NCBI GenBank assembly: GCA_945916235.1
Contig: CAMEGQ010000001.1
Location: 1-64,000, forward strand
Length of the DNA: 64,000 nucleotides
Reading direction: 5' to 3'
Source: an uncultured Porphyromonadaceae bacterium
GTDB taxonomy: Bacteria > Bacteroidota > Bacteroidia > Bacteroidales > Muribaculaceae
The notes below the pieces were generated by a model. The model was given only the letters and a program-made list of their open reading frames with translations, did not search any database and was not told the DNA's origin. Positions within the stretch are counted from its first letter, which is position 1; each line of letters begins with the position of its first letter. Below are positions 40,814-49,749 of this stretch, piece by piece. The translations under genes and the position numbers were made by a program.

Positions 40814-41332
40814 ATGGCAAATAAGGCAGCAAACATAGATTTCGGTCAATCCATCAATCGCATGAACCGTATGACCAGCGAGAGACCGCGCACAGATCAA
40901 TCCCAAGAGAGTGGGGGAGAGGTTCGTAACGAAGAACGACCCACTGAATCACAACGTCCTTTGGTTATAACGCCGGAGGCTGGGAAATGTCTTGTCGCAT
41001 CGACTGTGGCATCTCAAGACCCAACCACGGAAGATGAACAATACCGAGTATCACCAACCTTAATCGACACAGACCTGATACTCCAACCGCGCCGAGTTCC
41101 GGGCCGTAAGAAGCGGGAGAATAACATTCGCACCAACCCAAAGACCATCTTCTTTGACGATGACACAGATTACGCCCTATCCACCATCAAGCTCAACAAC
41201 AGCATCGACAAGAAAGACCTTGTACTGGCGGCGACCCGCCTCTTTTTAGAAAAATTTTACCAATCAGATTTAGGCCGTTTGTCGGAGGATGGAGTAGAAG
41301 CCATCTTCCAGCAGATCAGCGGCCATAAATAG
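40814..41332 (+). CDS. Candidate ParB-type centromere-binding protein
   Basis: 172 residues. Polar, probably disordered N-terminal 100 residues, a basic patch (LQPRRVPGRKKRENNIRTNP), then a C-terminal domain with an RHH-like pattern: TDYALSTIKLNNSIDKKDLVL followed by FLEKFYQSDL. Small partner proteins of type Ib ParA look like this. Assigned by position behind parA and by the repeats; not by a strong motif. Confidence 0.55.
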   Translation: MANKAANIDFGQSINRMNRMTSERPRTDQSQESGGEVRNEERPTESQRPLVITPEAGKCLVASTVASQDPTTEDEQYRVSPTLIDTDLILQPRRVPGRKKRENNIRTNPKTIFFDDDTDYALSTIKLNNSIDKKDLVLAATRLFLEKFYQSDLGRLSEDGVEAIFQQISGHK

Positions 41333-41345
41333 GCATCAAACCGCT

Positions 41346-41456
41346 GAGGGTTGCGCAACACTCACGCGAGGGTAGCGCAACCCTCAGCCGAAAGGTGCGG
41401 CATCTATCTCGCGAGGGTAGCGCAACCCTCAGCCCAGAGATGCGCAACCCTCAGCC
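41346..41456. repeat. Cluster of GAGGGTTGCGCAACCCTC palindromes
   Basis: Near-perfect 18-bp palindromes at 41346-41363 (imperfect), 41368-41385 and 41413-41430 (GAGGGTAGCGCAACCCTC), plus a half-site TGCGCAACCCTC at 41441-41452. The three right arms are followed by AGCC. The cluster sits just after the parB-like gene. Candidate parS sites or operators; terminator function is less likely, as no T runs follow. Confidence 0.75.
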
Positions 41457-42362
41457 GATAAACGCCGCACCTTCGCTCTATAAACACCACCCGATTTTCA
41501 GCGGAAAATCTGAACACTTACAGGCCGCAAGCCTGGCCGATTCCATAGGCAACCCGTACAACTCCCCAACGGCCAAACATACCACTCCCCAACGGAACCC
41601 CGTACCACTCTCATCGGCAACCCCATCCGGCCACCCGCCATCTCATACCCCTCACATTCGCCCCAAACATTCAGCGCCCGCCTCCAGCAACCACCCCTCC
41701 CATCAACCCCACCTCTCCACCAGAATAGGGAAAATAGAACATTCTGAAACGTGATGTAAAAATATATTTCGACCTCATTTTTCCTTAAATAGAGTTAAAT
41801 CAAAAACTCATTCATTTCATTTCCAAGATAATAACACACTCTATCTGCCACAAATCGGCATTCTGCGCAAATCGTGTCAGAGCGAAAATCAGAGGAAAAT
41901 AGAACATTTTCAAAACCATTTATTATTGACAATCAGCCACTTAACATCTATAAAAACCATAGTAAAAAATTTTTCTGCCATTTTTGCCCCGTCTGCCCTA
42001 TCACAAAACAATCAATAAAAAACATTCAAATGTGCCTAAAAAGGTCTCTTTAACCTCATCAAATTTCCCTTTACACCCATTTTAGGTAGGAAAACGATAG
42101 GGCAGAAGAGAAAGAAAAGGCATAAAACCCTATATATTCTGTATATTATATACTCTTATTACTGCTTGAAAATAAAAAATAGGGCAGAAGTATAGAATAT
42201 ATTAGGATTACTCAAAACTTAACTGCACTGAATATCAAAACGTTACGTCGATAAAAATCCTCTGCCCTAATTTCTGCCACGATTTGCCCATCCTTGCGTT
42301 TGCGGTCAGAACGAGTACTAAGTATTACTTTAATTAATTACACATAATTTATTCATTGTTAG
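41457..42362. other. Non-coding A+T-rich region with TAGGGCAGA repeats
   Basis: No supportable gene. The nonamer TAGGGCAGA occurs as TCTGCCCTA at 41992-42000, direct at 42098-42106 and 42180-42188, and reversed at 42261-42269, about 80-106 bp apart. Long A/T runs surround them. Candidate origin or regulatory region. A proline-rich open frame over 41395-41754 looks like a chance frame. Confidence 0.6.
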
Positions 42363-42394
42363 TTTGTTATATCCATTTAATTGATTATATTTGC
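42363..42394 (+). promoter_or_regulatory. Promoter of 42431 gene
   Basis: -33 box TTTG (42363-42366) and -7 box TATATTTGC (42386-42394) with 19 bases between, the standard Bacteroidales housekeeping spacing. It lacks the TCCTT box, so it is early or constitutive. Confidence 0.75.
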
Positions 42395-42430
42395 AAGGTG
42401 AAATTATAACCAGTTAACAAATAGCGCTCC

Positions 42431-43084
42431 ATGCAAAAGAGACAGGATAAAAGTAACCGAGAACCCACTATGATGCAGCCCACCAATACCACCTTTGTGC
42501 GGGTCAGTAGCTATGTGCGCCGCTTCTTCTATGTGAAGTATGGTACCCCCGTGGTGCTACCTATGGGCCACCCGATGCACCAGTTGATGCTTCGTCACCT
42601 GGTCTATAACCCCACTTTGCAGCTCATCAGCAAGCAGAGTGTCAACCGCGCCTCGATGGATCCGGCCATCCGTTCCAACATCATCGAGCTTCAAACCTGC
42701 CAGCAGGCCGACGAGTGCGATGAGTTGATGGAGGTGGTGATGCCTGATACCGTGCTACGCACCGGTGTAGCCAAGCAGACAAACTGGTACTACCAGCTCG
42801 ACAATGCCGGGTCACGACTCTTCCGCAAGGAGGCGAAGAACGAGTATTGGCAAGAGATGCAGCTATTCATCCGTCAGTGCTTCGTGCGGGCCGCGCTCAT
42901 GGGCGAGAAGGTGTCGCGCGAGGAGGCCATCAGCGACTTCATGATTGGCTACGGCATCCCCATGTCGCATTACGAAAGCATGGTGCGCTGCGAGCGCCGC
43001 GAGCGCCGACGCCAGGAGGAGGAGATAGAGCAGCGGCGCGACTTTATGGAGAAGCGTGCAAACGACGTCTTTCTTTATACATAA
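42431..43084 (+). CDS. Hypothetical protein, 217 residues
   Basis: Not recognised. Basic start (MQKRQDKSNREPTMMQPTNT; ATGs at 42431 and 42470), then VRRFFYVKYGTPVVLPMGHP. C-terminal half strongly charged and helical (CERRERRRQEEEIEQRRDF). It lies next to the partition/origin-like region, so a replication or copy-control role is possible, but there is no initiator motif. Confidence 0.6.
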   Translation: MQKRQDKSNREPTMMQPTNTTFVRVSSYVRRFFYVKYGTPVVLPMGHPMHQLMLRHLVYNPTLQLISKQSVNRASMDPAIRSNIIELQTCQQADECDELMEVVMPDTVLRTGVAKQTNWYYQLDNAGSRLFRKEAKNEYWQEMQLFIRQCFVRAALMGEKVSREEAISDFMIGYGIPMSHYESMVRCERRERRRQEEEIEQRRDFMEKRANDVFLYT

Positions 43085-43178
43085 ACTATTTTCATAAACT
43101 ATCATAAATCAGCCCCCGAAAAACAGCTATTCTGTCCGCTTGTTTGTCCGCTGATTTTAACCACTAAAAAGAGACCCT

Positions 43179-43625
43179 ATGGAATGCAATGAAATGAACT
43201 TCGAAAACCTAATATCCATCACCGCCTATCCGCAGGCTGCGGTGCAGTTTGCCGTTCCGTTTCAGGTGGTGAGCAAGTATATCCGCCCAACTGACCTGAC
43301 CGTTACCGAGAGTATGGCCACTATACTCCACTTCGACCGACGCACCTTCAAGGTCACCGAAGGGTTGCAGCGTGGCATCAACGGCATCTACTGCCAAGAT
43401 ACCTTTCAATGGCAAATCAAGCGACCCGAAGCCTCTGACATTGACACCATTAAAGCCATAACGGGGAAACCGCACCATTTAAAGTTCACCTTTATGGGTG
43501 GCAAGGTGATGTGGCTGCGTGCCGCCGAAGAGGGGTGGGACGGAGGCTATGAGCACGACAGCGAGTCGTGCCGCGTCAATCTGAAGGCGGAGACCGTGAG
43601 CGGATTGCAGCTGCTTATCCCATAG
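43179..43625 (+). CDS. Hypothetical protein, 148 residues
   Basis: Not recognised. MECNEMNFENLISITAYPQA start; beta-rich with YIRPTDLTVTESMATILHF and MGGKVMWLRAAEEGWDGGYE. Ends at a terminator that separates it from the capsid operon. Confidence 0.55.
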   Translation: MECNEMNFENLISITAYPQAAVQFAVPFQVVSKYIRPTDLTVTESMATILHFDRRTFKVTEGLQRGINGIYCQDTFQWQIKRPEASDIDTIKAITGKPHHLKFTFMGGKVMWLRAAEEGWDGGYEHDSESCRVNLKAETVSGLQLLIP

Positions 43626-43659
43626 CACTCTTCTTTTCCTTAGTATATAGTACCCAAGA

Positions 43660-43705
43660 TGGGCTGACGGAGGTTCCAAACGAACACCGTCGGCCCATTA
43701 TTTTT
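43660..43705 (+). terminator. Intrinsic terminator
   Basis: TGGGCTGACGG/CCGTCGGCCCA stem of 11 bp (43660-43670, 43687-43697), 16-base loop, then TTATTTTTAT. Confidence 0.85.
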
Positions 43706-43747
43706 ATCCATACACCGTAATAATCAACGCTTTGCACCGCCAAACAG

Positions 43748-43782
43748 TCCTTAATTACCCACGCGCATAGCTGTACTTTTGC
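43748..43782 (+). promoter_or_regulatory. Late-type promoter P2 (capsid operon)
   Basis: TCCTTAAT begins at 43748, -7 box TACTTTTGC at 43774: 26 bases. It is 31 bases before the protease start. Confidence 0.75.
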
Positions 43783-43812
43783 TTAACGAAAATAAAAAAA
43801 CAGCAAAAGATT

Positions 43813-45399
43813 ATGTCAACGTACAGAGGACTTCATGAGATATTGACGCAGCGCTTGTGGGATATGCACCCCGAAGAGCTCTTTTCGCTCAAGGATGAGA
43901 TTGATAAGAACCTACTCGGCCATATCCCCTTTGTGATGGAGCATGCCGACCTGCGCAAGCCCTATATGCTTTCGTCGCGCGACCGATTCACCGAACAGCT
44001 CTATGTAGGTACCGCACGCTACATCGAGTGGTACGAGGATTTGCGTGACGATGACCAGATTATTAATGTAATGAGCATCAACGGCCCTATTACCCGCAAC
44101 GGAGGAGCCTGCTCGTATGGTAGCAAGGAGATACGCGACTACCTGATGCAGGCAGCCGACAACGAGCATGTGATTGGCCATATCATTGTCATCGATTCTC
44201 GTGGTGGAAGCGCAGAGGCTAAGTATGACTTTGAGCAGGCTATAGCCTACGTGCATAAGAAGAATCAGAAGGTCATCGCACTGATAGATGGATCGTGCGA
44301 CTCGGCGGCCTACGCACTGGCTGCACTTTGCGATGAAATCTACGTGATGAACGAGAAGAATAATGTGGGTTGCATTGGCACGTTTGCGGCCTTCTACTAT
44401 ACCCCCAACGGAGCCGAGGATGCACAGACCAAGCGCATCTTCGTAGAGCGTTATGCCGAAGGCTCGCCCTACAAGAACAAGACCTTCCGCGACCTTTCCG
44501 ATGGCGACGATTCACTGCTGATGCAGGAGCTCAACAAAAGCGCAGAAGACTTTAAGGCGATGGTACGGGCTAACCGCCCCTCCGTCACCGAAGAGCAGTT
44601 GCTTGGTGCCGACTACGAAGCCTCCGAGGTGATGGGTACGATGGTAGATGGCGTAGGTACCATGCAGAGCTGCATCGACCGCATCCTTGAATTGAGCGGT
44701 AACGCGCAGCAGCAAACCGAGGAGCCACAAACAACCCCCGTAGATGATCCGGATGGCGAACCCAACGACGATCCCGACAACGACACAAGCCGTCAGCCAG
44801 GCAACGACAACGAAGACGAATCAAAAAAAACCCAAATCAATAACCAAGAGATGAGTAAATCTTTCGAGAAAATCCAGATGGCCTGCGGTGCGGGTGCGCT
44901 GGAGAGCGACAAGAACGGACTCTACCTGCAAACCGCTTACTGCGAGAAGCTGGAAGCCTACGTGGAGCAGGCCGAGCAGAAGGCTGAAACGCTGGATGCC
45001 AAGATGCAGGAGATTGCCGGTCTGAACGAGACGATGGAACAGCTGAAGAGCGAACAGGCCGCTGCGCTGGAGACTCTGAAGGCGGAGTATGAAACCAAGC
45101 TGAACGACTTGAACGAACAGCTCACCAAGGCTGCCGAAGCCTTCGCCACCGAAAAGGCTGCGCTGGAGGCTCAGCTGAAGGAGGCCGCCGACAAGCTGGC
45201 CGAGAAGGAGAACGAGCTGAACGAGATGGCACAGGCCGCCACCGCCAGCCCCAAGCCCGAAGCCCCCAAGGGTAACGGCGTGAGCGCTGAAGGCAAGAAG
45301 AGTTCTCCGCTGCTGTTTAAGGAAGGCATGAGCGAAGAAGAACGGCGCAAGGCTCAGAGTGATCGAATGAACGAGTTGCGCCGCCTAATCAACGGCTAA
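43813..45399 (+). CDS. Capsid maturation protease (S49/ClpP fold) fused to scaffold-like coiled coil
   Basis: 528 residues. The protease half has IIVIDSRGGSAEAKYDF and DGSCDSAAYALAALCDEIYV (nucleophile serine in CDSAAY), as in SppA/S49 phage proteases. The C-terminal 180 residues are a long coiled coil (EKAALEAQLKEAADKLAEKE), the expected scaffold. An internal ATG at 44851 (MSKSFEKIQMACGAG) follows an A-rich AACCAAGAG leader and could give a separate scaffold, as in lambda C/Nu3. Upstream of the capsid gene, as expected. Confidence 0.88.
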   Translation: MSTYRGLHEILTQRLWDMHPEELFSLKDEIDKNLLGHIPFVMEHADLRKPYMLSSRDRFTEQLYVGTARYIEWYEDLRDDDQIINVMSINGPITRNGGACSYGSKEIRDYLMQAADNEHVIGHIIVIDSRGGSAEAKYDFEQAIAYVHKKNQKVIALIDGSCDSAAYALAALCDEIYVMNEKNNVGCIGTFAAFYYTPNGAEDAQTKRIFVERYAEGSPYKNKTFRDLSDGDDSLLMQELNKSAEDFKAMVRANRPSVTEEQLLGADYEASEVMGTMVDGVGTMQSCIDRILELSGNAQQQTEEPQTTPVDDPDGEPNDDPDNDTSRQPGNDNEDESKKTQINNQEMSKSFEKIQMACGAGALESDKNGLYLQTAYCEKLEAYVEQAEQKAETLDAKMQEIAGLNETMEQLKSEQAAALETLKAEYETKLNDLNEQLTKAAEAFATEKAALEAQLKEAADKLAEKENELNEMAQAATASPKPEAPKGNGVSAEGKKSSPLLFKEGMSEEERRKAQSDRMNELRRLING

Positions 45400-45463
45400 C
45401 CTTTCGATAAGCGATAACAATCAACGAATTAATTATTTAACCCCTCAAAAACCTATTTGACTT

Positions 45464-46723
45464 ATGGCAGTAGATAACAAAAACATCACGCTCTCTGTTG
45501 ACCAAGTACAGACCGTAGCCCGTGTGCTGGAACCGGACATCCTGGAGAGCGCTTCGCTCGTCAACAACTCCGTTTTCGAGCAGCTGAAAATCAACGTCAT
45601 CCGTAATCTGGAGAACGTTAACTCACTCATGGTATTCGACCGCAAGGTAGGCACTACCCGTCGCTACCGCGCTGGCCGCAAGGTAGAGAACAAGGTGGGC
45701 TACATTCACGAGCGCGAGCTCAAGGTGGAGCTCTCCATGAACCGCTACACCGAGAACGCTCAGAACTTCCGCGAGAAGGAACCCTTCTCCATCGCCGGCT
45801 TCAACGAGACGGGCGAACTGAACGCTCCCGTATCTGAGTTCATCATGCGTCAGATTGCCATCGCCTACAGCAGCGACGTGATGAGCAACCTCTTCTTCGG
45901 TGACTACGAGAAGGGTGATGATGACCCCTACGGTCTCTACAACGGCTTCTTTGCCCACATCAACCGCGACATCAACCGTGGTTTGATTTCGGTCAAGAAC
46001 CACAACTACCAGATTATTGACCCCATCGACGGTACCGACCCCAAGGCCGACTACCAGACCTTCGTGCAGTTCTACGAGAACCTCGACCCGAAGATGCTGC
46101 TTGCCGATACGGTCTATATCTACATGTCAACGCAGACCCGTCAGCGCATCCTCCGCGGTTACATGCAGACCTACAGCGGATTCCAGGTTGAAGGGGTTGC
46201 CAATCCCGAATACCGCATGACCGAAACGCCAAAAGCCCAGCTCTGCGCTCACCCCGCTCTTGGCGTAGGCGACTGCCTCATTGCCACCACGGAGTACAAC
46301 TTCGAGTTCGGCACTGACCTGAGCGGCTCTACGGGCGATGCCAAGGTGATGGTGAACATTTCACCCGACGACTTCAACGTTTACATCTTCCAGATTCAGA
46401 CCGCACAGGGCACCCGCATCCGTCAGATTACCTCTGACCACTTCTGCGTATCAAGCGGTAAGAACACTCCCATCAAATCTACTGGCGGTGAGTACACTGT
46501 AGATACCGTGACCACTTCGGTCAACGACGAGTCGATGGGTAGCGTAGCCGTTACGCCCAACCAGCCCAGCTACGAAGCCGGCGACAAGATTACGATGACC
46601 GCTACGGCTAAGTCGAGCCACGAGTTCGTGAAGTGGGATGATGGCGCTACCACCAACCCCCGCACGATTGTCTTCAGCGGCAACCCCGAACACTATCAAG
46701 CTATCTTCAAGGCTACTGTATAA
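45464..46723 (+). CDS. Major capsid protein with C-terminal InlB-repeat-like domain
   Basis: 419 residues. The first ~340 residues are compatible with an HK97-type capsid subunit (LENVNSLMVFDRKVGTTRRY; ITSDHFCVSSGKN at the end). The last ~75 residues add a domain with the divergent InlB B-repeat/Listeria-Bacteroides pattern: VNDESMGSVAVTPNQPSYEAGD ... FVKWDDGATTNPRTIVFSG. Such a domain would be displayed on the head and may bind mucin or carbohydrate, by analogy with Ig-like capsid domains. It follows the protease/scaffold gene. Confidence 0.8.
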   Translation: MAVDNKNITLSVDQVQTVARVLEPDILESASLVNNSVFEQLKINVIRNLENVNSLMVFDRKVGTTRRYRAGRKVENKVGYIHERELKVELSMNRYTENAQNFREKEPFSIAGFNETGELNAPVSEFIMRQIAIAYSSDVMSNLFFGDYEKGDDDPYGLYNGFFAHINRDINRGLISVKNHNYQIIDPIDGTDPKADYQTFVQFYENLDPKMLLADTVYIYMSTQTRQRILRGYMQTYSGFQVEGVANPEYRMTETPKAQLCAHPALGVGDCLIATTEYNFEFGTDLSGSTGDAKVMVNISPDDFNVYIFQIQTAQGTRIRQITSDHFCVSSGKNTPIKSTGGEYTVDTVTTSVNDESMGSVAVTPNQPSYEAGDKITMTATAKSSHEFVKWDDGATTNPRTIVFSGNPEHYQAIFKATV

Positions 46724-46786
46724 GTAGCCCTGAAGCATAGCTTCAGTCAAAACAGATGTTTAACCCCATAAATCAGGATAACGAAT

Positions 46787-47323
46787 ATGGCATGTAATTT
46801 GAAAAATGTAGGCAGCTCTGCCGTGAGCTGCAAGGAGAACTTCTCCGGCGTAGGTACCAAGCTCTTCCTCTTCCTCCCCGAAGACCTGCAATCTGCACCC
46901 ACCTACGATGAGGAAAAAGCAGAATACACCGAAGCATCCTTCACCTTCAAGGAGGGTAAGGGCGCTTACGAGGTCATCCTTAAACCCAAGAGCGGTAAGG
47001 TCACCTCTACGTCAAACGCCAACGGCGGCGGTTTCTCCAATGTCTTCACCGGCATTGTAGCCAAGTCGATGGATGAGATGTCGCACATAGCCCGCGTGTT
47101 GAACAACCGCAACTTCGGTGCGATGGTGAGCGACGGTAGCGGTAAGTACTATGTACTCTACTCGCCCGACTTCGACAACGAGTTCTCTTTGTCGTCCGAC
47201 ACCGGCGACACCCCCGACAGCGACCACGGCCACACGCTGACCATCACCTGCTCGCCGATGATCTACCCGCTGACCAAGTGGGCCGGCACGCTGACGATGG
47301 CACCCGCAGTACCATCTGTATAA
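46787..47323 (+). CDS. Probable minor head or tail-tube protein
   Basis: 178 residues. MACNLKNVGSSAVSCKENFS start; beta-rich, with FTFKEGKGAYEVILKPKSGK and a C-terminal HGHTLTITCSPMIYPL. Its place right after the capsid gene, and its size, fit a head-decoration or tail-tube protein. Ends before a strong terminator. Confidence 0.5.
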   Translation: MACNLKNVGSSAVSCKENFSGVGTKLFLFLPEDLQSAPTYDEEKAEYTEASFTFKEGKGAYEVILKPKSGKVTSTSNANGGGFSNVFTGIVAKSMDEMSHIARVLNNRNFGAMVSDGSGKYYVLYSPDFDNEFSLSSDTGDTPDSDHGHTLTITCSPMIYPLTKWAGTLTMAPAVPSV

Positions 47324-47392
47324 GTGTAATCGACGCAACAGTAAGCAAGAAGACATCACTTGATACTCTTTGAATTTAGTTGTGTAAACATG

Positions 47393-47430
47393 CAAAAGCC
47401 TTGCCCGCGATGGGTGGGGCTTTTGTTTTG
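47393..47430 (+). terminator. Intrinsic terminator
   Basis: CAAAAGCCTTGCCC and GGGTGGGGCTTTTG pair over 14 positions (some G-T), 5-base loop GCGAT, followed by TTTTG. Confidence 0.85.
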
Positions 47431-47465
47431 TCCTTTTGATTGGGGCTGTTTCTCCCCAACTTTGC
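47431..47465 (+). promoter_or_regulatory. Late-type promoter P3
   Basis: TCCTTTTGAT begins at 47431 and the -7 box CAACTTTGC at 47457: 26 bases. It lies directly after the terminator. Confidence 0.75.
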
Positions 47466-47491
47466 GCTATGCAATTTAATAATAAGAAGTT

Positions 47492-48502
47492 ATGATAACG
47501 CAAAAAGATTTCTTAAAACCATTTACAATGATGAATGATACAGAGAAGAAAAGCTACTTAGAGCGGGTAGTCCGCTGGACCGACGAAACCTATCCGCAGC
47601 TCTGCGCCCTGGTGGATAGCTACGACGCTACGGCAGTGAAGGATTTCGACGAGGGATTGAAATTGGCTTCCGCACTGGTCAAGGCGCGTGATTTTGTCAA
47701 TAACGCCTACCGATACGACGCCCGCAAGAGGCTGGAGCGCATCAACATGCTTCTGCGCGAGGTGCGCGAAAAGTCAGGCTTGGCCAAGCTCGCCACCCGC
47801 AGCGCCGACGATAAGCGCCACTTCACCGCACGCATCACGCCACCCGTCACCGAAGAGGAGGAAACCGTAGATCAGGATGGCTCCACCGCCAAGCCCGAAA
47901 AGAAAGAGGATGAGAGCGTATCTGGCCGCCGACCCGAACACCTCTCGCAGTATATCGACCTGCTGTCAGACAGCTTGAAGCAGGAGGCCACCTCCATAGC
48001 CAGCCTGTACGACATGCTTGCCCATTGGCGAGGCCGTGCCGAATACCTGGCCGATGACCCCCGCGCCACGCAGGAGATGATAGCCGAAGCCGCACAGAAC
48101 GCCGTGAAGTACGAGCAGCGCATCCTCAACTTCTGGGAGCGCGTGGATGCCGAGTATGCGCAGAAGACTGGCACCAAGGTGGACCCCGACTACATCGCCA
48201 AACTCGACAAGGAGGCTGCCACCCTCAGTAAGGAGGTAGAGAAGAGGGCCGGTGAATACACCAAGCAGGAGATTGATGCCATGACCGACGAGGAGAAGCG
48301 CAACGCCTGCAAAGCGGCCCGCATCCTGGCCAACCAAAAATTCATCCGCCGCAGCGACCTCCAGGCCACCGAAGAGCGCAAGGAGCAGATTAAGTTGCGA
48401 GCCCAAGAGCTCAAGGAGTGGGGCATCACCCTATCCAAAAAGCAGCAAGAGGTATTAGACAAAATCGAAAACAAAAACCCGGAAGGCAACCTCTTCGGCT
48501 AA
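47492..48502 (+). CDS. Hypothetical virion-region protein, 336 residues
   Basis: Not recognised. All-helical and charged, with a low-complexity linker (EEEETVDQDGSTAKPEKKED) around residue 120. Ends NKNPEGNLFG. It stands first in the unit behind P3. Could be an assembly factor or a tail component; no motif decides it. Confidence 0.5.
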   Translation: MITQKDFLKPFTMMNDTEKKSYLERVVRWTDETYPQLCALVDSYDATAVKDFDEGLKLASALVKARDFVNNAYRYDARKRLERINMLLREVREKSGLAKLATRSADDKRHFTARITPPVTEEEETVDQDGSTAKPEKKEDESVSGRRPEHLSQYIDLLSDSLKQEATSIASLYDMLAHWRGRAEYLADDPRATQEMIAEAAQNAVKYEQRILNFWERVDAEYAQKTGTKVDPDYIAKLDKEAATLSKEVEKRAGEYTKQEIDAMTDEEKRNACKAARILANQKFIRRSDLQATEERKEQIKLRAQELKEWGITLSKKQQEVLDKIENKNPEGNLFG

Positions 48503-48563
48503 TCCATTCGCCTAATCTCTTCGCCTAATTTCTAAAAACCTGTTTAATCTAAAAACTAAACAA

Positions 48564-49262
48564 ATGGGCACCGATTTAAAAGATAAATTCTACGACATCC
48601 TGCGCAAGCACATCGAGAGTGGATTGCCGCTGGATGTGATGCGCTTCTCTCCATGCCAGAAGCGCAGGGCGCAGGCGTGCATGGCCGCCTACCGCGAACT
48701 GAAAGAGAACGAGATGATGGACCTCGACCGCTACCTGCGGATGGAGTGGGGGAGAACCTTCACCGAAATCCGTCAGGACAAGCGGGTGATAGACTTCCTG
48801 ATGAAGGAGTTGAACAGCGACAGCCGCGAGCTCTCCCGCTACCGTATCAAGAAGCAGGCCGAGCGCGTGATGCGCATGGCCACCGATGCCGGCAACATGA
48901 AGATGATGCTGGAGGGCAGCAAGATGCTCTATAAAGCCGAAGGTTTCGACCGTCCCGACGAGGAGATCGACGCCACACAAGGTGTGAACGAACTGCCACC
49001 GATCTTCACCACCGACCCGTCTAAAATCAATAGCAACCTGCGCAAGTACAAAGAAGAAGATATTGAGAGGATTCGACGCAAGTACGGTGTGGAGAAAGAC
49101 AAGACGATGGAGATGGTGGAAGCTAAGAAGGGCCTCTTCGTAGAATCCGGTACAGAGATAGAAGACAATGACCCCTTGCTGGAAGAGGAATACGGCTCGC
49201 CGGATCTTTACGACGAAGACGAACAGAATGACGAGAATAGCGAAACTGAAAATAATTATTAA
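48564..49262 (+). CDS. Hypothetical protein, 232 residues, possible terminase small subunit
   Basis: Helical N-terminal half (MDLDRYLRMEWGRTFTEIRQ), very acidic C-terminus (EDNDPLLEEEYGSPDLYDED). Small terminase subunits can look like this, but no HTH or large-subunit partner is visible here. Second gene behind P3. Confidence 0.4.
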   Translation: MGTDLKDKFYDILRKHIESGLPLDVMRFSPCQKRRAQACMAAYRELKENEMMDLDRYLRMEWGRTFTEIRQDKRVIDFLMKELNSDSRELSRYRIKKQAERVMRMATDAGNMKMMLEGSKMLYKAEGFDRPDEEIDATQGVNELPPIFTTDPSKINSNLRKYKEEDIERIRRKYGVEKDKTMEMVEAKKGLFVESGTEIEDNDPLLEEEYGSPDLYDEDEQNDENSETENNY

Positions 49263-49273
49263 TACTTATCACT

Positions 49274-49690
49274 ATGCTAAGAAAGAAATCCTGTTGCAAT
49301 AATGACGAACATATCCGCAATATGCAAACCGTTGAGCAGCTTATCGACAAGGAACTGCTGAACATCCGCGAGCAGAACGGCGTCATCACCCTCTTCATCT
49401 CCATGCGACTTCATGCAGCCATGATAGACGATGAGCGTAAGTTATCCCGTTGGTACATGCGCCTGATCATGCGCATCGGCTTATACGCCCCCTACAGGCG
49501 ATACAAGAACATGCTGCGCCACATCCTGATGTACATCAACTTCATGCGATGGTCGCGAGGAGACGATAGCTATGAAGGGAGTTTCAACCTCCTTGTATCA
49601 AACACCAAGGAGGACGATATACTCCTCGTGGGTTACTACTCGCCAAGCAGCGATACCATCCATTTCGAGAGCCGAAAGCCGAAGGAATGA
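49274..49690 (+). CDS. Hypothetical protein, 138 residues
   Basis: MLRKKSCCNNDEHIRNMQTV start. Basic middle (RLIMRIGLYAPYRRYKNMLRH) and a beta-type end with DDILLVGYYSPSS. Not recognised. Last gene of the P3 unit. Confidence 0.5.
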   Translation: MLRKKSCCNNDEHIRNMQTVEQLIDKELLNIREQNGVITLFISMRLHAAMIDDERKLSRWYMRLIMRIGLYAPYRRYKNMLRHILMYINFMRWSRGDDSYEGSFNLLVSNTKEDDILLVGYYSPSSDTIHFESRKPKE

Positions 49691-49693
49691 GCG

Positions 49694-49728
49694 TCCTTTT
49701 ATCGCACGGATTTATGGTATAGTTTTGT
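49694..49728 (+). promoter_or_regulatory. Late-type promoter P4 (tail operon)
   Basis: TCCTTTTATC begins at 49694, -7 box TAGTTTTGT at 49720: 26 bases. It precedes the 49750 start by 22 bases. Confidence 0.7.
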
Positions 49729-49749
49729 ATTGAAATAATCAGATTATCC

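Noticed and set aside
41346-41456. Tandem intrinsic terminators
   Set aside because: Stems are present but no T runs follow, and there are several copies in a row.
41395-41754. 119-residue proline/serine-rich frame
   Set aside because: It starts inside the palindrome cluster, has biased low-complexity content and no leader or promoter; a chance frame in C-rich DNA.
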